Origin: Galeopsis tetrahit
Taxonomy: Eukaryota; Streptophyta; Magnoliopsida; Lamiales; Lamiaceae
Reading direction: 5' to 3'
DNA length: 64,000 bases
Assembly: GCA_963675135.1 (NCBI GenBank)
Contig: OY776122.1
Coordinates: 83,834,472 to 83,898,471 of the forward strand
Shown: positions 20,492 to 35,047 of the stretch, piece by piece
How positions within the stretch are numbered: position 1 is the first letter of the stretch
How the letters are laid out: each line of letters starts with the position of its first letter
Made by a program: the position numbers and the translations under genes
Notes under the pieces: generated by a model
What the model saw: the letters and a program-made list of their open reading frames with translations, nothing else
Databases searched by the model: none
What the model was told of the DNA's origin: nothing

Positions 20492-23400
20492 CTAAACATT
20501 ATCTAATGTTTTTATACTAATCTCAGCACCAACATTGTCTTCTGCCAATGCATACACCACTGCCGTCCTACAAGGTGCGTAGATTAAGAACGAACGAGGT
20601 CGATCATCATGCCGCTCTTCCTGTTTAAACAAAATCACATTCAAGAAAGAGTATGAGTGTTGAGAATTTAACGCAAGTACCTGATGCATAATAGTAGGAC
20701 TATCTAGTTTCAAAATTCTTAGCTAAATCATGTAGTAGTAATCAAGAGTAGATTATCTTACAGTGGTAAAATACTCTACATCATGGTTAATTCTACTGAA
20801 GCCTCCAAATTGTGGATCATCCGAGTCCAAAGCAACCTGAAAAGAATAGTGAGAATACGGTTTCATAAACTGACTAAATGATAGGGAAGATCTATCATCA
20901 AGATAGTATTTGTAACTATACCATTTTTAATGAATGAGAAAAAAAAGATTTAGTATATCATACTCCCTCTCACTAAAAGTATTCATGTTTCTTTTTGCAC
21001 ATATTTTAAGAAATATTGTTTGTTTATGCATAAAATGGAAGTAGAGAATAAAGTAAATAAAGTAGATATGAGATAAATTAAGTGGTGGTGGGGTATATTT
21101 TTCAAAAAAGGAAACAGCAACACTTATGTGAACAACCCAAAAAGAAAAACAAAAACACTTTATGTGGACAGAAGGACACTACTAAAGATGGATGTTTCTA
21201 TTAGTACTGTATATTTATTTTGCAAAGTACTTCTTCCTGTTGTTCGGTTTGTGCTGGTATATAAGAAAAATAACTATTTTAACAATAATGTGTATGACAA
21301 AAGAAAGATAACACTTGGAATAAAAAATGAAATTGTTATGTTAACATAACATACCTTGTATTTTCCCGGCTTAAAGCAGCCTATCCGGTAGTCTGAATAA
21401 CTAACACTCCAATGAAAATTAAACACAAAGATCAAGTTACCCCTTTCGAACACGATTACCCTATCTCCTTCATCCTTCTTTGAAATATACTGATGCTCTG
21501 AAGTCATGAACTGCAAAAGAATTTGTAGCTAAAGTTTTAGCCATAACGATACAAATATTAAAGAAAACATTGACATTAACATCCTGAGCTAAAGTGTCAA
21601 CTTGAATTAGGAGGTTGAACTTCATCTAATAAGTAATTACTCAAAAGAATCATAGAAATACAATTGAAATGCTGTCGTTTTTTCTGAAATATTTTAAAAC
21701 AAAAGATACTACTCCTACTACATACTCCAAGCTCAATACAATCACATTACAAGTTAATTATCAGTCTTCCAAGCATCTTGTTGGTAATAAACAAGATCAA
21801 TGCATGTCAAGCCACACTGCCACAGGCTAACCAGGGATGAAAATCTCTTATAAATAAGATGCCATAATACAACATATCATAACGGAGTGGTTGCTTGCCT
21901 TAGCATAAAGAAAAAACAATTATAAGATGCAGGGTTATATTCAATTTGACGCGATCTCAAGTTCCTATTTGAAAACATCAGAAACTTAGCTCAGTCGAAT
22001 TAAAGCAAGAAAGTCAGTCTGACAAATTCTTACGCCATATTCTTCTTCAAGATGTTGCATTGCTCGGTCGAATTCTTGCAAACCATGATATCTTAAATAT
22101 TTGGCATCACCCTGGATACATATCAAAGATAAATTGGAGAAGGAAAATTAGCTTGCTGCAAAGGTCTGTCATAATTAATGCAACACAATAAATAGTGCTC
22201 AAATAGATATCCCAATGCAAAGAATATTGATTGAAAGAACTCAAAACAAGCTTTTACCACATTCTACAGAAACCAAGTAATATTTACTATATTCAACAGA
22301 ATGTGAAGATTATTTAAGCCCAGTAGCTTGTCAAGAATCAAGAGTTTGAGCATTTTATTTGATGATATAAACTATAAAGCATATGGCTGAACCATATTAT
22401 ACTCTGGTTCCCCTTCTCTTTAGTTCCTTCTTATAAGTAAAACTTGGCATGTCCAGGTAATGCGTGAATAACTGATTAGCATACAATTCCTTGGGAGTAC
22501 CTTATTAAACAGAATGTCTAGGCAATTATGAGATCGTACAACAAACTCTATCTCGAAAGGTAATTTACTAGCTTAAGATAGAGCAAAACTTACCAGATCA
22601 AATCTACGCCTGCATTTGTCATAACTGAAACCATTTCCTGGAATTATTGTTCCATCAGAAAGATGTTGGGCGGCTCTAGGAAAATCAATCCACTCTGATT
22701 TAAAGGAAAATAGGGTTAATGGTGTATCAAAGGAGAGTCAATTTCTCAAATATGTTGTTTTTGCTGTCAATATTTCTCATTTGCACACTTACCAGGATGT
22801 CCAAATTCATTTCCCATGAAATTGAGGTATCCCTCTCCACCTAATCCCATTGTGATAAGCCTGATCATCTTATGTAATGCTATTCCACGATCTATTATGG
22901 GCGTAGATGGTCTATCCAGTGCCATGAAATCATACATATCCTGAGAAGAAGATTAAAAATACAATGATGAGTTTTAATAAAAAGGTGGAACATGATTTAG
23001 GGGGTGTTTGCAAACTCAATTAGAGGGGGCAGAATATTTTTTTAGCTTTTGAGAAGTGCTTCTAAGCAAAGAGTAGAGTTTGCAAACACCCCCCTTAATC
23101 CTAAAGTGATTTTCTTTATAGCTGTCACTGCTCCGGGGCAAATATGTAATATCACTTCTTTCAAAGAAGTAGAGAAGGCAGTGTCTACAGAAATATAAGA
23201 GGAATGAAAATTATGTTGGTCTTCAATTTCAGAACACTAGCTTGTGAGACATGGTCCACATGGAAGATTTGGTATCATCAATCTAGTAGTTTCTATTCCC
23301 CCAATTAAGTGATTTTTGTTTCAGTGTCTATTACATCATAACTTCTTATATAAACAAAAAAAATCATATTTTCAATGAAAAGAAAATCTGTCTATTCGTA

Positions 23401-26400
23401 AAAAAAGAAAAGTGAAACTATTGGAAAAACACGAGTATCATTGAGCAAACAAATATTTCCCCCGGATTGACTAAGAGTGCAAATAAATCCGACCCTGACG
23501 TTATTTCAATCAGAAAAATTAACTGCTTAAAGTTAGTCAACTTTATGTGCATGCATTACCTTATCCATCAACCAGAATGCAATAGTTTTATCACCGACAA
23601 GCGCTTGGTCGTGACTTTCTGCATAGGCAATACATTTTTCCTGCCACCTTCTGTTTGTAAGAGTGTATATAATATCTCCCATTTTCCAATCTTCATCCCT
23701 TTTCCTGGACCATAAAATTTAAGGAAAAGAGAGATACTGAAAGACTGAGTAACGTAGAGACAGTATGCTATCCAAATATAAATTTCATGTTGTATAGTGA
23801 CAGGTAAAGTACATACAATTTACTTTAGAAAATGACGGGAATTTAAATATGGAGATTTGGTTCCAATATAAAGTTCAGGTCATGTAGAGACAAGTGTTTA
23901 AATGCATTCAATTCAATTTAGAAGATCATGAAAATTTAAACTTGGCTGTTGTTTGTCTCAATATTTTTTCCTTTTACTAATCTCTCATAATTTTCTCCCA
24001 AATCTAGGGCCAAAGAGGAAAATAAAAAAGTATAGAGACCTCCACTTATATAATCTAAACTTCCAATTTTTTTAGTCTTCTCTCCAGTAAAATGCCTTAA
24101 GGAGAAGACAGATTTATTTATTTCCAGGATAGTATGTATATGAAAGAGCTTCAGGGGCAACATACTTGAGAGTTTCAATCCATTTATCAGCAATTGCCAT
24201 GTGTAGACGATAGTCGAATCCAACACCGCCATCTTGAAGAGGAACACAGAAAGTGGGCATGCCACTAACCTGAAATTCAAAGAAATTTCATGAATTAATT
24301 CAGAAAGACTAGCTGCAATTTAAGAATGACAAAGCTAACTTTTCCAATAAAGGATTGCTATGTGCAGACATCAAGTATCAATAGTGCCTTTAATAAGTTC
24401 AGTCAGAGTTACTGCCATTTTAGAATATTGATCAGTGAAGAATGTTTCCTTACAAAGCATTGGTATATGCAGGCACAAAATTATAATATTGGTTTATTAT
24501 GTTCTGCAAAGTTTCTACAATTTTATAATATAATAACGAAGAATTTTAACAAGGAATTTCATAATAATAACAAAGGGTGTTAATAAAGCATGCTATGTTC
24601 ACGTAACAAAATTGCAACAGTGCCTTTTTATTTTCCATAAAGGATGAGAACTAGAGAAAAGTTGAAAAGAGGAGATGAAAGATATAAATCAATTATTTAA
24701 TTCTCAAATTCTACAGTATGGTTCAACAACAAAGTCGCGTAAAAAACAAATCATAGGCAACGTTGACGATAAGTATGTTGTGCTATGCATATAAATGGGA
24801 ATTAACAAAGTACATCAGAAAATTGCATACAATCACAGTTAATTGTACTTTAGCAGATCTCAACTGTTTAATACTGTAGCTTTGCAATGTTGCATGGCTA
24901 GCAGAAAGATAGAAAATAAAGCAACACAGCAATCAGGAAAAAAAAGGGGGCATGGAGGGGCTATGGAGTTATTTTCCTTCATTAATTTCAAGAGATCCCT
25001 TTCATTCTTGTCATCACAGTCACAAATAACTCTTCAAATCTGTTTTTTAATTTACCCTATAGTTGACCATAGCAAAAAGAACTTAACAACCACCAGACAG
25101 ATAAATAAATGATGCATGGCAATTGTCTTTTTAAATGATATCTGCAGACTTACATCTTCACCTATAGCTATGGCTTCAGGAAATAGCCCATGAATAAGAT
25201 CATTAGCCAGCATCAAATACACCACAGCATCAACATCTGTTGCGAACCCAAAATACTCATTGTAGTTGCCAGTAAATCCCGTCTTCCAAGAAACAATAGA
25301 TCAGTCTGAGCATCCAATGGATAAGACAGAGAAGCAGAAAACGTGAAAGAAACAAAATATGCTCAAATGCTTTCAGAAGGTGAACTTTATCACCAGAATG
25401 GCAAAACCAGAATACTCTAAAAGCCGAATGCCATTTTTTTATGCTGAATTTACATCTTAAGGTAGTTTGCATTTGTCATGGAGTCCTGTTTGATATATGT
25501 TGAACTTGACTATGGTTCTTATCAATTGCATGCCTTAATCTTAGAAAAGGAAAAAAAAATTGGTCTATGGTTTGGTTTTGGTAGCCGTGGCTGAAATCTT
25601 AATCGAACTGAAGACTGAATTTCTGCCAAAATAAAAAATGAAAAGCAAAAACCAAACTCTCTGGTTTGATTACACCACAAACAATATTTGGCCTCAATTT
25701 GGTAAATTGGTAAATGAGCCCCCACCATCTTCTGTCATTATATATACTTGAAGCAATTTTTTATTTTTATTTGTTTTTTATCAGTAAGATTTGAAGCAAA
25801 ATTTTTGGATCAATTGAACAAAGTGCTCAGGAATATCTTCAAGGTGAAAGTAAAATTAATTAAAATTCCGCAAGCCATTGCAGAAACACTAATCATGTGA
25901 TAAATCACCATTGATGGAATTATATAAATTTGAAGCAAAAATATAATACCTCTAAACCATGGTGGGTATACATCATTGATGTCACACCATCAAATCTAAA
26001 GCCATCAAACTTGTACTCATCCAACCACCATCTTGCATTGGACAGAAGATACCTTAAAACCTACAAATAAAGGCATTTAGACAAGAATGGTATAACATGT
26101 ACATATTCTATAGTAATCATGTGATCAAGACAATACATACTTCCCATTGTCCATAGTTAAAAAGACGAGAATCCCACATCCAATGATAACCTCGCGATCC
26201 AGAGTGAAAGTAACAGGAATCAGTGCCATCAAACATGTTCAATCCATCCAAAGTATTATTTGATGCATGACTGCAGGAATCAATTATATTTTTAGTTGAA
26301 TGACAAATGAAAGACACAATGTTTAATGAAATTCAAGTAACCTTTTTCCTAGAACACAAATGATATTGACTAGAAATGCTCAGGCATTCACTTTCATCCC

Positions 26401-29400
26401 CAGAAAACAATTCTAAATATTCTATATAAGCTATCATAATCCTTGCAAGACTAATAGATTGAACAAAAATTGGTATCCAAAATTGAGATGAGCTTCTCCA
26501 TTAAAATTTCTATGCAGTAAACCTAAGGGAACATAACACTCGCTGGCTATATAAATGAATTAAAACCATTTGGATGAATACTTCAAAGATATTACATTTT
26601 AGAAATCTAATATACCTGTGCACAATATCCATGAGAACAACTAAGCCCAACTCATGAGCTTTATCTATTAGAGACTTAAGATCATCTGGAGTCCCAAAGC
26701 GACTGCTTGGCGCAAAGAAGTTTGCCACATGGTAGCTGAAGCAAGTGACAATGTGAATTTATGTCAGAAGCAAAACTCATGAAAGAATGGAAAAGGGAGA
26801 AAGAAGAGAGTTCACTAAAACCTTGCAATTACAACAAAAGGAAAAAAAAAAACATAACAACTGAAGCAAGGCATATTACCCAAAACTTGCATAATACGAA
26901 TGCTCCTGAATTGCCATAATCTGAACAGCATTATACCCAAGTCCCTTGATGCGAGGGAGCACTTCATCTCTGAAGTTGGCATATGTATTGATAACAGGAT
27001 CCTGCATTCAATATAAAAATATAACATATAAGATTGAGTAATGACTGTAAAACTCCACTTCTTTAGGCACTACTCTAGAGGACCTTAATAAAGATGCCAA
27101 AGACTCCACCTCTTCAATTTTTATCTAAAATTTAGTGGTGAGTTAAAGCAGAAAACAATTGGTAATAGCTCATACGCGAATGCCATCAGTTGTGCCTCAG
27201 ATAGATATTTTCACTTTTCCATTTTGATCGAGTTCATTTTCCTTTATTGTTGTTATCCACTACAAGAAGAAACTACAAGGATCTTTTATCCAAAACTTTG
27301 GGCTGCTCACTCACGAGCAAAACTATGCACTGTTTATTTTCTTCTTTTACTTATATAAATGATAAAACCTGAATAAGTCAAGTAATTGAACATTGAATCT
27401 TAACATGTTACATGAGACTATAGGAGAGAAAAGATGCATACCTTACTACTCATTCCAACATGAGATTCATATATCCTGAGTGATTTTGGTTTCTTTGGAC
27501 GAGGATGTTTAAAAGTATATTTTTCCTGCAAAGATATATAAAAAACCTTACTGAAAGGAATGGAAGACAAGAACACGGCCAGAAATTATTCTATGCACCC
27601 CATAAATTTTCACATTCATAACTAATTTCTTTGATCATCCACAGATCTCCATTTATCCAATAGTCAATAGTGATAACGCAAACATCACAGAGAAAATTGT
27701 AAATACCTCTTCTGGAGGATCATAATATATTCCATTATATGGAATTTCCCCAGGAGCCTGAACAGAAAATTTGATCCAAGCTGGAATAGAATCTTTTACG
27801 CCAGATGGAGTATCCATACGGATCTACATTTAAAACATATAGATAGCATCATCTTGCGAAGTAGATCACGGAAAGGGTTATAAGGTTCAGTTATTGCAGT
27901 AACTATTGGTCATTGCAATAGATTATAATACTGTAACAAATTTAGGAGGCGGCACAATGGCAACCTTAGAGTATAGTGACTCAAGCTCATAAGTTACACA
28001 ATACGTAGTATTAGTTATTCGTTTTAACTAGTCAGAAAATAGGCCAGTATAATATCATAAATTCATGAAGCAGTACCTCATCCCAAAGAAATATTACCTT
28101 TACACGGGAACCATGGGGGATGGCTGGGGACCCATCAGCATTGTTTGGTAAAAAGATCTCCCAAACACCAAATTCATTCTGCAAAAAGCTCAGTGAGTCT
28201 AATAATGTGCCTGAAATAGACAGATCTGACTGCGAAGCAATTTGTAAACGAGAAATATTTACAGCAGTCCTTGTAAGAACACGCAAGTCGAACCAAGTCT
28301 GCCAATGTTCTAACAGCACCAAGACAAAGCATGGAGAAAACATATTACAAATGATTTCCAAGCATTATTAACACTTGGGGTACATTAATCCTGCTTCTTT
28401 AAAGAACTTTTAGATACTGAAAGTAGGAACAAAAGCTTACACAAGTCATAATGTCAGCATTAGGGTCCCAATTGTTGAAATCTCCAATAAGAGCCGCACT
28501 CTGCAGGCGCAGTAAGACTAGTCAAAATATTGTAATCATAGAAACAATGAGCTAAAGATGAAGATATTAAAGAATCCAAAATTAATTTGTTTCACATATG
28601 ATCGTTTTTGGGCAGCAAATAGCTCAAATACCTCTCTAATGATACTGAAAAAAACAAAAGTGCACTAAGTAAATGCTGAGAGATTTAATCAGCAGCTCAT
28701 CAGAGTGCTTGAGAGCAAGAGTCCATAAGGTGGGTGCTTGTTGAATTATACAAACAGAGCAGAGAAGAGTAAATATTGCACTGCAGAAACTATATACCCG
28801 GTTATACAAAATAATGAGCAGCACTAACCTTGGCCCCAGGTGCCCACTCCCTGTAAGTAATTCCCGTCTCACTGACAATAAAATTTATATAAAATTAGTA
28901 TATGAATACCTATGATCAGTTTTCTTTAATCAATCAAAATCTGCATATCTTACACAAGCATGATCACTGTATAATCTAAAATTAATGAAACAGTTATTCC
29001 GGAGGAATGACAGACTACAATATCACAATTAATAGAACTGTATCAACACTTATATAATACACTTCATAAATTTCCATCAAGATTATATATTATTGATTGA
29101 CCACTAAATGATCACCAAGGGATAAACTCATAAACCCCAGCAGATAAAACCGCTATTAGATTTGGTATACATTCCTAGTTTATATGGTTGTAGTACCTCA
29201 TCATTTGCAGTCTTCCACACATAAAATATGTGCTTCCTTCTCCAAAAACACATGTATGAAAAGTGTCACAAAAGATGTTTTCTAAAAGGAGTTTTATCAA
29301 GATACAGTGACAACTGGACCGCTACAGCATCTTTAATGACGATTAGAAGATTTCTACAAAATCCTAGAAGCCTTCCATGGAGTTTGATCAAAGAAGGGAA

Positions 29401-32400
29401 AAAAAAAACCTTGTCACGTCCTGTAGTAAAAACATTACCCTCAAGACATAGACACTCCTTGCTTACACACCCCTACACCCTTTTCAAGACATATCATAGT
29501 TTCAACAAGACGCATGGCCTTTTCTGATTTCTTAGGTTCATGCAGTTGCTAAATGGTAATCATCCCTGGATGTTTTTCTACATATTGATAGAACAAATTA
29601 ACAATGCCCAATGGACTGATTCTAACCACACACCTGCGATTAAAACCAAGTTTCTCATAACCACGGGAAAAGACTTCCAATCCACCTTCATACTTGTCAA
29701 TAGCTTCACGCAACTTCTTATACTGATCATACCTGTAAAAAAACGTATTAGTGAGATAAAAAATCCTAACATGTAGAGAAATAGAATACAGTATGGAGAT
29801 TTAAGTTATCAAACAACTTTAAGAGCCTAAAATATGTCATTCATACACTAATTTTACTTCAGAATAATCCTTACAGCAAAAAAGGTCAAGAGAATCTTAC
29901 CGATAATCAAGATGCTCGCGGTAATTGTTCAAAAGTGGATCTATTTCATATATATTCTGACCAGTTCCAGGTGGAGGAATGATTTTCTCTCTGACCCTTG
30001 AAGATTCATCACTTATTGTTTCATATTCTGAGTCTGATGTTCCTTCAGGTTTTGTTTCAATATCTCCATCTAGTAGTTGTACAGAAACAGAATCTTCTCC
30101 TCTAATGGTTTCTTCACTGGAACTGGGTAGCTCAACCAAATTTTCTTGATCTTCTTCAACCTTCATTTCAAGTGTTGATTCTGACCTTTCTATATCACCT
30201 GATATCTAGGAACAAAAATCACACAAATAAAACTTCAATGAATAGGGAAGGTATTACTGTATCAAGTATTGCTTCCTACACAATCCATAATGATATATAT
30301 ATATATAATTTTTTTTTTTTGGCATTAGTATGTAAGGAAGAATAATCAAGCATAGTAAATAGATGCTGAAAACAAATTCCAAGGTCTGGGCCTGCTTTGA
30401 GCTGGTATGGTGCAAGACTTCAAATTCTTCAATGCAATGCCTATTCTTTCCTCCGTCAATATTCTACCTCCAAGATCTTATTTGTGAATCTCTTATCACA
30501 TGAAAAGGACATTAAGCAAAGTATTGGGCCTCCTTTTTTTTTTTTTTTATACAGGAAGCATAAGAAAACATCACATGGATGTTAAGTGCAATGGACAAGA
30601 ACAATTTGATTCAGTAAATCCAAAATCTGTATCACCAATCTCCCAGTTTTATCTGCAAACTTTAAAAGAACCTTCCAATTGAGCAGTTCAACATGTAATA
30701 AATGCATCGTGTGTTGGATTATAATCAAGTATATATTCTCAAGAAGCCACTGATGATAAACAAGCAAATAAGAACAGTTTCTTTCTGTTTTAGTAATACT
30801 GTTAAGAATTAATAGTATCGACAAACAATTAGTTGTCTTTAACAATCTTAGCAGCATTTAAGGGTCAAAGTTCTTTTTAAGGAATATCAGAGAATTAGTC
30901 TATAAGATCATATAATCACTAAATTTCAGCTTCAAGTTATTCTCTGTACTTCTGTTAATACTGAGTTAAATGTACAACCATGAATAGGTACAGGATCCCA
31001 TCAGAGTTTGTTAATAACAAGTCTTGCATTCTCCTTCTAAACATGTGATGCACCAAATCTACCAACCTACTAAAAATATGTTTGTCATGATTTCCAAATA
31101 AGAGATAGCAGCAAAATGCATGGCTTTGCAATCTCAACGAATCTGAAACTGAAATAGTCTTATAAGCAATCATACTTACACCCTTCAGCCATAAACTATA
31201 TGCCAGAATGTCTGAATGTGCATTTTTTGGTTCTTGTAGTAATACTTATTACCTCTTCCTACATCATTTGACGCAAAATTTAAATCTGGTAACTAACTGT
31301 ATCAAATTTTATTCCCAAAGGTATTGTTCACCTTTTAAAACACCAGGTTGTAAGCAAAATAACTGACCTCAAAATGATATGTTGTTCAGGACAAATTTAT
31401 TTTCAGATGCATGAGGCCAATGATAGAAAACTGAGTAACTAGTAGAAACTCAAAGAAGTGCTAAAACATAACTGCAAATTTGGGTCAATTTGTAGGTAAA
31501 ATAAAACTTGCAGATTAGAAATGCATTTGCCGATTATGCAGGGTGTGAAGGAGAATGGGTGAAGCAAGGTTTCAAGCTGACATGCCTCGGACTCATCTGA
31601 AACTGTCTCAGGGACCTCCAATTTCTCAGTTGGGGGGGAGGAGCTCTCGTCCTCAGTGCCTGGAACAAGGATCTTCTCTGAAGTAGTTGCCGCAGATGAC
31701 TGGAAGCCAGATTCGTAGGACTTGGCAGAAAAAATTCTCCCTGCAATGGAGAGTACCATCAGCTAAATCACACTAGAATATTAATTAATTGATTTTTTCT
31801 GAGCATAATATAGGAGGAGAGGATGAAATTTTATTTATGGAACTTCAAACAAAAAAAGCAGGTCAAAGCAGCACTAACAATACGCTTCAGACTGACAAAG
31901 TAATTAGTGCAGTTTCATCCTTTCTTCTGCAACTATTCGTAATCCGTCTAAACCCATCCCCCTGAGTTTAAAAGTAACTTACCTAACTCTTTCAGATTTA
32001 ACTACAGTTGTTCCGCTAAGCTGCACACCGGCATACTGGTCACCCGAATCAGTCGAGCTGAACTAAACACGCAAACTCTCACAAATCAATCGAATCACCA
32101 GTTAAATTTATCAATAATACTTAACTTGTTAAGCACAAAACCACATTCGACGCTCCTAAATATCTAAATGAAATATATATGCCACGGGTGATGATTAATT
32201 ACTAACACACACAGAATCCAGATACTTGAAGGCTGAATCGATCGCGCTGTCATTCGTTCCAGTTATAATGTGCTGAACATTATCCGTACAATCTCCAATA
32301 TTCATAGCGGCAAAATACTAGAAAATGAGCAATAACACCACCAAAAGTACTAGTTCATAAAAATAAGAGCAGTAAAAGGCGCACCAACAAGACGAATAGA

Positions 32401-32548
32401 GAGAAAGGGGATTCCACTTACGCGACTTGGATTTATTCTTCAACAGCAGAGAGAGACGAGCAGTGGTATCCACGTGCGAGTTCCACCCGTTGTTCGCGAA
32501 CTTATTATACACCGTAGGCAACCGCGCTCCAGAGAGCGAATACGCCAT
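20492..32548 (-). CDS. SBE2: 1,4-alpha-glucan branching enzyme, class II (SBE2 / SBE-A), plastid
   Basis: 22 exons, total coding 2619 nt, 872 aa. Exons, 5' to 3': 32422-32548, 31586-31740, 29901-30205, 29634-29732, 28829-28871, 28441-28500, 28098-28178, 27707-27823, 27442-27525, 26880-27001, 26616-26735, 26141-26270, 25950-26060, 25154-25282, 24166-24269, 23560-23704, 22793-22940, 22594-22694, 22034-22111, 21355-21510, 20762-20836, 20492-20620. The enzyme cuts alpha-1,4 glucan chains and rejoins them as alpha-1,6 branches in amylopectin. The Ser/Arg-rich N-terminus (MAYSLSGARLP...) fits a plastid transit peptide, followed by an acidic variable region and a CBM48-type domain. GH13 motifs are all present: MDIVHSH (D434), FDGFRFDGV (nucleophile D505), AIAIGED (acid/base E560) and AESHDQ (H627-D628). 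The ATG at 32548 is the first in frame after an upstream non-ATG region. Intron 2 seems to use a GC donor; all other introns are GT-AG. Large introns carry MITEs. The lengths of exons 6-22 are all consistent with family conservation. Confidence 0.95.
20961..21184. mobile_element. Possible decayed Stowaway-like MITE in SBE2 intron 20
   Basis: The left end TA-CTCCCTCTCACTAAAAGTATTCATG is clear. The right end TTTATGTGGACAGAAGGACA-CTA is only a partial match to the expected inverted repeat. It lies wholly within the intron between the exons at 21355-21510 and 20762-20836. Confidence 0.4.
22997..23097. mobile_element. 95-bp Tourist/Harbinger-type MITE in an SBE2 intron
   Basis: GGGGGTGTTTGCAAACTC and GAGTTTGCAAACACCCCCC form near-perfect terminal inverted repeats (element 23000-23094). 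The target duplication is TTA (22997-22999 and 23095-23097), the signature of PIF/Harbinger-derived Tourist MITEs. It lies in the intron between exons 22793-22940 and 23560-23704. Confidence 0.85.
31584..31587 (-). other. Probable GC splice donor of SBE2 intron 2
   Basis: The exon would end ...GAG at 31586 and the intron begin GCATGT. This keeps the frame into the next exon (ATATCAGG...), giving SDESE-ISGDIE. The nearby GT of CAT|GTCAGC is out of phase and runs into a stop. The only in-phase GT alternative, CAA|GTTTTA about 75 bases further on, would add 25 residues and has a poor donor. Confidence 0.55.
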
Positions 32549-34447
32549 TTTCCTCAAACAACAAAAAAAACTTCAACCTCTTCCACTTTCTCTCTCTAGA
32601 AGCAAGTAAAACTATTTTCTACGGCAGATCTGCACTGAGTTCAAGAAGCCATGAAATCCGTGAAGAGGAATGAGAAGTAAAAGAGGACAAACACAAGTAG
32701 CTACGTGTTGGATCATTGCATGGGGGAAAATGGGGGTGGGTGGGGTCCAGCGAGAGAGCGAGTGGAAATATCTTTGACGGGTCGGGTAAGGGTTGTGGGC
32801 CTTACTTTCACATGGGCTTTCCGATATCTCTGCAAAGGTGATTCAGTGATTGAGCGTAAAAGGGCAAATGCGTGTGGTCGTGATTCTTCTTCACCTTTTC
32901 CCTTTGATCGGGATCTTTTTAGTTTTAGTATCCTTTCTTACCAAAATTAGTCCAACTAAGCATGTGGAGAATATAATTGCATACATCTCGCATATTCTTG
33001 TTTTTTCGTTATTTAAGAGTCACCTACCCGTCAAAATAAATATTATGAGTGAGCTATGCTTTTCTAAAATTAAAAAAAAAATTAAGTTTTATCACAAATA
33101 CGAATTGTTGATTTTTTTTAATGATCATTTAATGCTAATTTAAATTTGTTTTTATTTTACCAAAAATTGTAGTGTTCTTATTTCAAAGTGAGATAATAAA
33201 AAGAATTAGAAATGATTTTCCCAACAAAAAAAAAAAAAAGGAAAAAAGAGCGAGGTATGATGTTCCAAAAAGAGGGATTTAAGTTTTGCTCAAATAAGAA
33301 TTGTTGAAGACTTTTTTTTTTGAATGATAACTAATTAATGCAACTAATTTGAATTTCTTTTGATTTTACGGAAAATTGTATTAAGATTAATGAAGAGTGA
33401 GATGATAAAAGAATGAGATATGATTTTCAAGAAAAAAAAAGGAATTGAGTTTTGCTCAAATATGGATTGATGGGTTTTTTTTAAATGAATGATAACTAAT
33501 TAATTGATTTTATGGCAAATTGTAGTAAGTTTTAGCTCAAATCAGTTGATGAGATATTTAAAATTAGTTAATTATTGAAGATGCTCTTGGATCAAAAGTT
33601 TAATTTGTATAACAATTTATTTTTAATGGTAAGAAAGGGGATAATTATTTGTTACTGCAAGCAAATATTTATATTTATATAATCTCTATACTGTAAGCAA
33701 AAATATTTACTTTTTTACGTGTCCATCATTGTATTAGGCATGATTTCATCGCGGAATTATTCGTCTCTATAAATAGATAGTTATATAATTGTAGGACACA
33801 TGCATGTTTACAATGGAATTGCGTGTGATTTCATTGTGCAAGCCCTTCCAAACTAGATATTGAGTGATGATGTTTGATTAAGTTAGCCGAGTTGAGCATA
33901 TACCGTACTCAATGTACGTTAGGTCCTTAGCTATGATTTAGGTTGTGGAGATGAGCCCAATTACATGGCATTTGATAATTTAATATTTTCTCTCTTTTTT
34001 TTTACCCTAATACTAACAATTAGTAATAAAATTTTATACAGTAAATGAGTCAAATAGAAATAGATTTATAAATGAGTTGAGCCGAGCCGAACACAATATA
34101 GTTCAAATTAGTTTGAAATATTATCGAGTTTTGAAATTATTGTTTGAACTTGTTTGATAATTAAATGAATCGAGCTTGAACGAGCTTTAATCAAGCCGAA
34201 CTCGAGTAGTTTGACGTTTTTACACTAATTTTATCTTTTTTTACTCGTCGAGTTCGAATCGGACTTCAAATTGCACTAAACATGAATATATGTTCAAACT
34301 TGTTTGATATCAATATCGAACCGAACTCAAATGAACTATTATTGAACGATCTCGAATGAAGTATCAAATAGTTTAATTCGATTTTCAGCCTTGAATTAAA
34401 TCCATGTGCAGCTTTGGGCTTGGCTTATAAGGAGATAATATAATATA
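32549..34447. other. SBE2 promoter side and intergenic DNA
   Basis: Read on the minus strand, 32549-32700 is the likely SBE2 5' leader and holds a GA-rich tract (GAGAGAGAAAGTGG). Beyond that, 32900-33700 is AT-rich with repeated TTTTGCTCAAAT(A/C) and ATGATAACTAATTAAT segments, at least three loose copies. A TCGAG-rich dispersed repeat fills about 34060-34400. No further gene was seen. Confidence 0.5.
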
Positions 34448-34860
34448 GGGTTGGGGTATATACCCTCCAGCTTTGTTTAATACACTCCCCCTTCCATTTA
34501 TTAATTAAAAAATATATATGAAATACCATATTTACCCCTTAATAAATGTTAGAGATACATACACTCCCTTGACTCTAATTTCATCTTCTTCCCCAACTTC
34601 TCTACCGCCTCTCTCGATCTTCTCCTCCCCTCTGCACTCCCCATTTCCATTGCACTGCACCCTAAATAACCCAACCCTAGAATTTCGCCACCACCACCGT
34701 TGCCACCACCACCACAACCACTACAAACAAATTCTAACACCCACAAAAATGAACATGTTTGATAAAATAAAATAGCAATAACACTCCAATCGAGACCATA
34801 ACCACTGCCTCAAATAAAATAAATTAAAAAATCTTAGTATTTTTAACAAACCAGAGTCGA

Positions 34861-34992
34861 CCAAAAACACTCCGGTCGACACTGGTTTGTCGCCCAAAAA
34901 CACTCCAATAGACAATGATTTGTCGCCCAAAAACACTCCGGTCGACACTGGTTTGTCGCCCAAAAACACTCCGGTCGACACTGGTTTGTCGA
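34861..34992. repeat. Four tandem 33-bp repeats inside the Mutator-like element
   Basis: Units begin CCAAAAACACTCC at 34861, 34894, 34927 and 34960. Three are nearly identical and the second differs at several sites (AATAGACAATGATT). Because 33 is a multiple of three, the minus strand shows a periodic 11-residue frame (DKPVSTGVFLG), which I regard as a by-product. Confidence 0.9.
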
Positions 34993-35047
34993 CCAAATTT
35001 CGAAAGAAATTAAAAAAAAAAATTAAAATTTTCGACTATTCTTGATT

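Noticed and set aside
34721..34996. Minus-strand ORF with an 11-residue repeat (DKPVSTGVFLG)
   Set aside because: The repeat period follows from the 33-bp DNA tandem repeats, and the frame runs out into non-coding element sequence.
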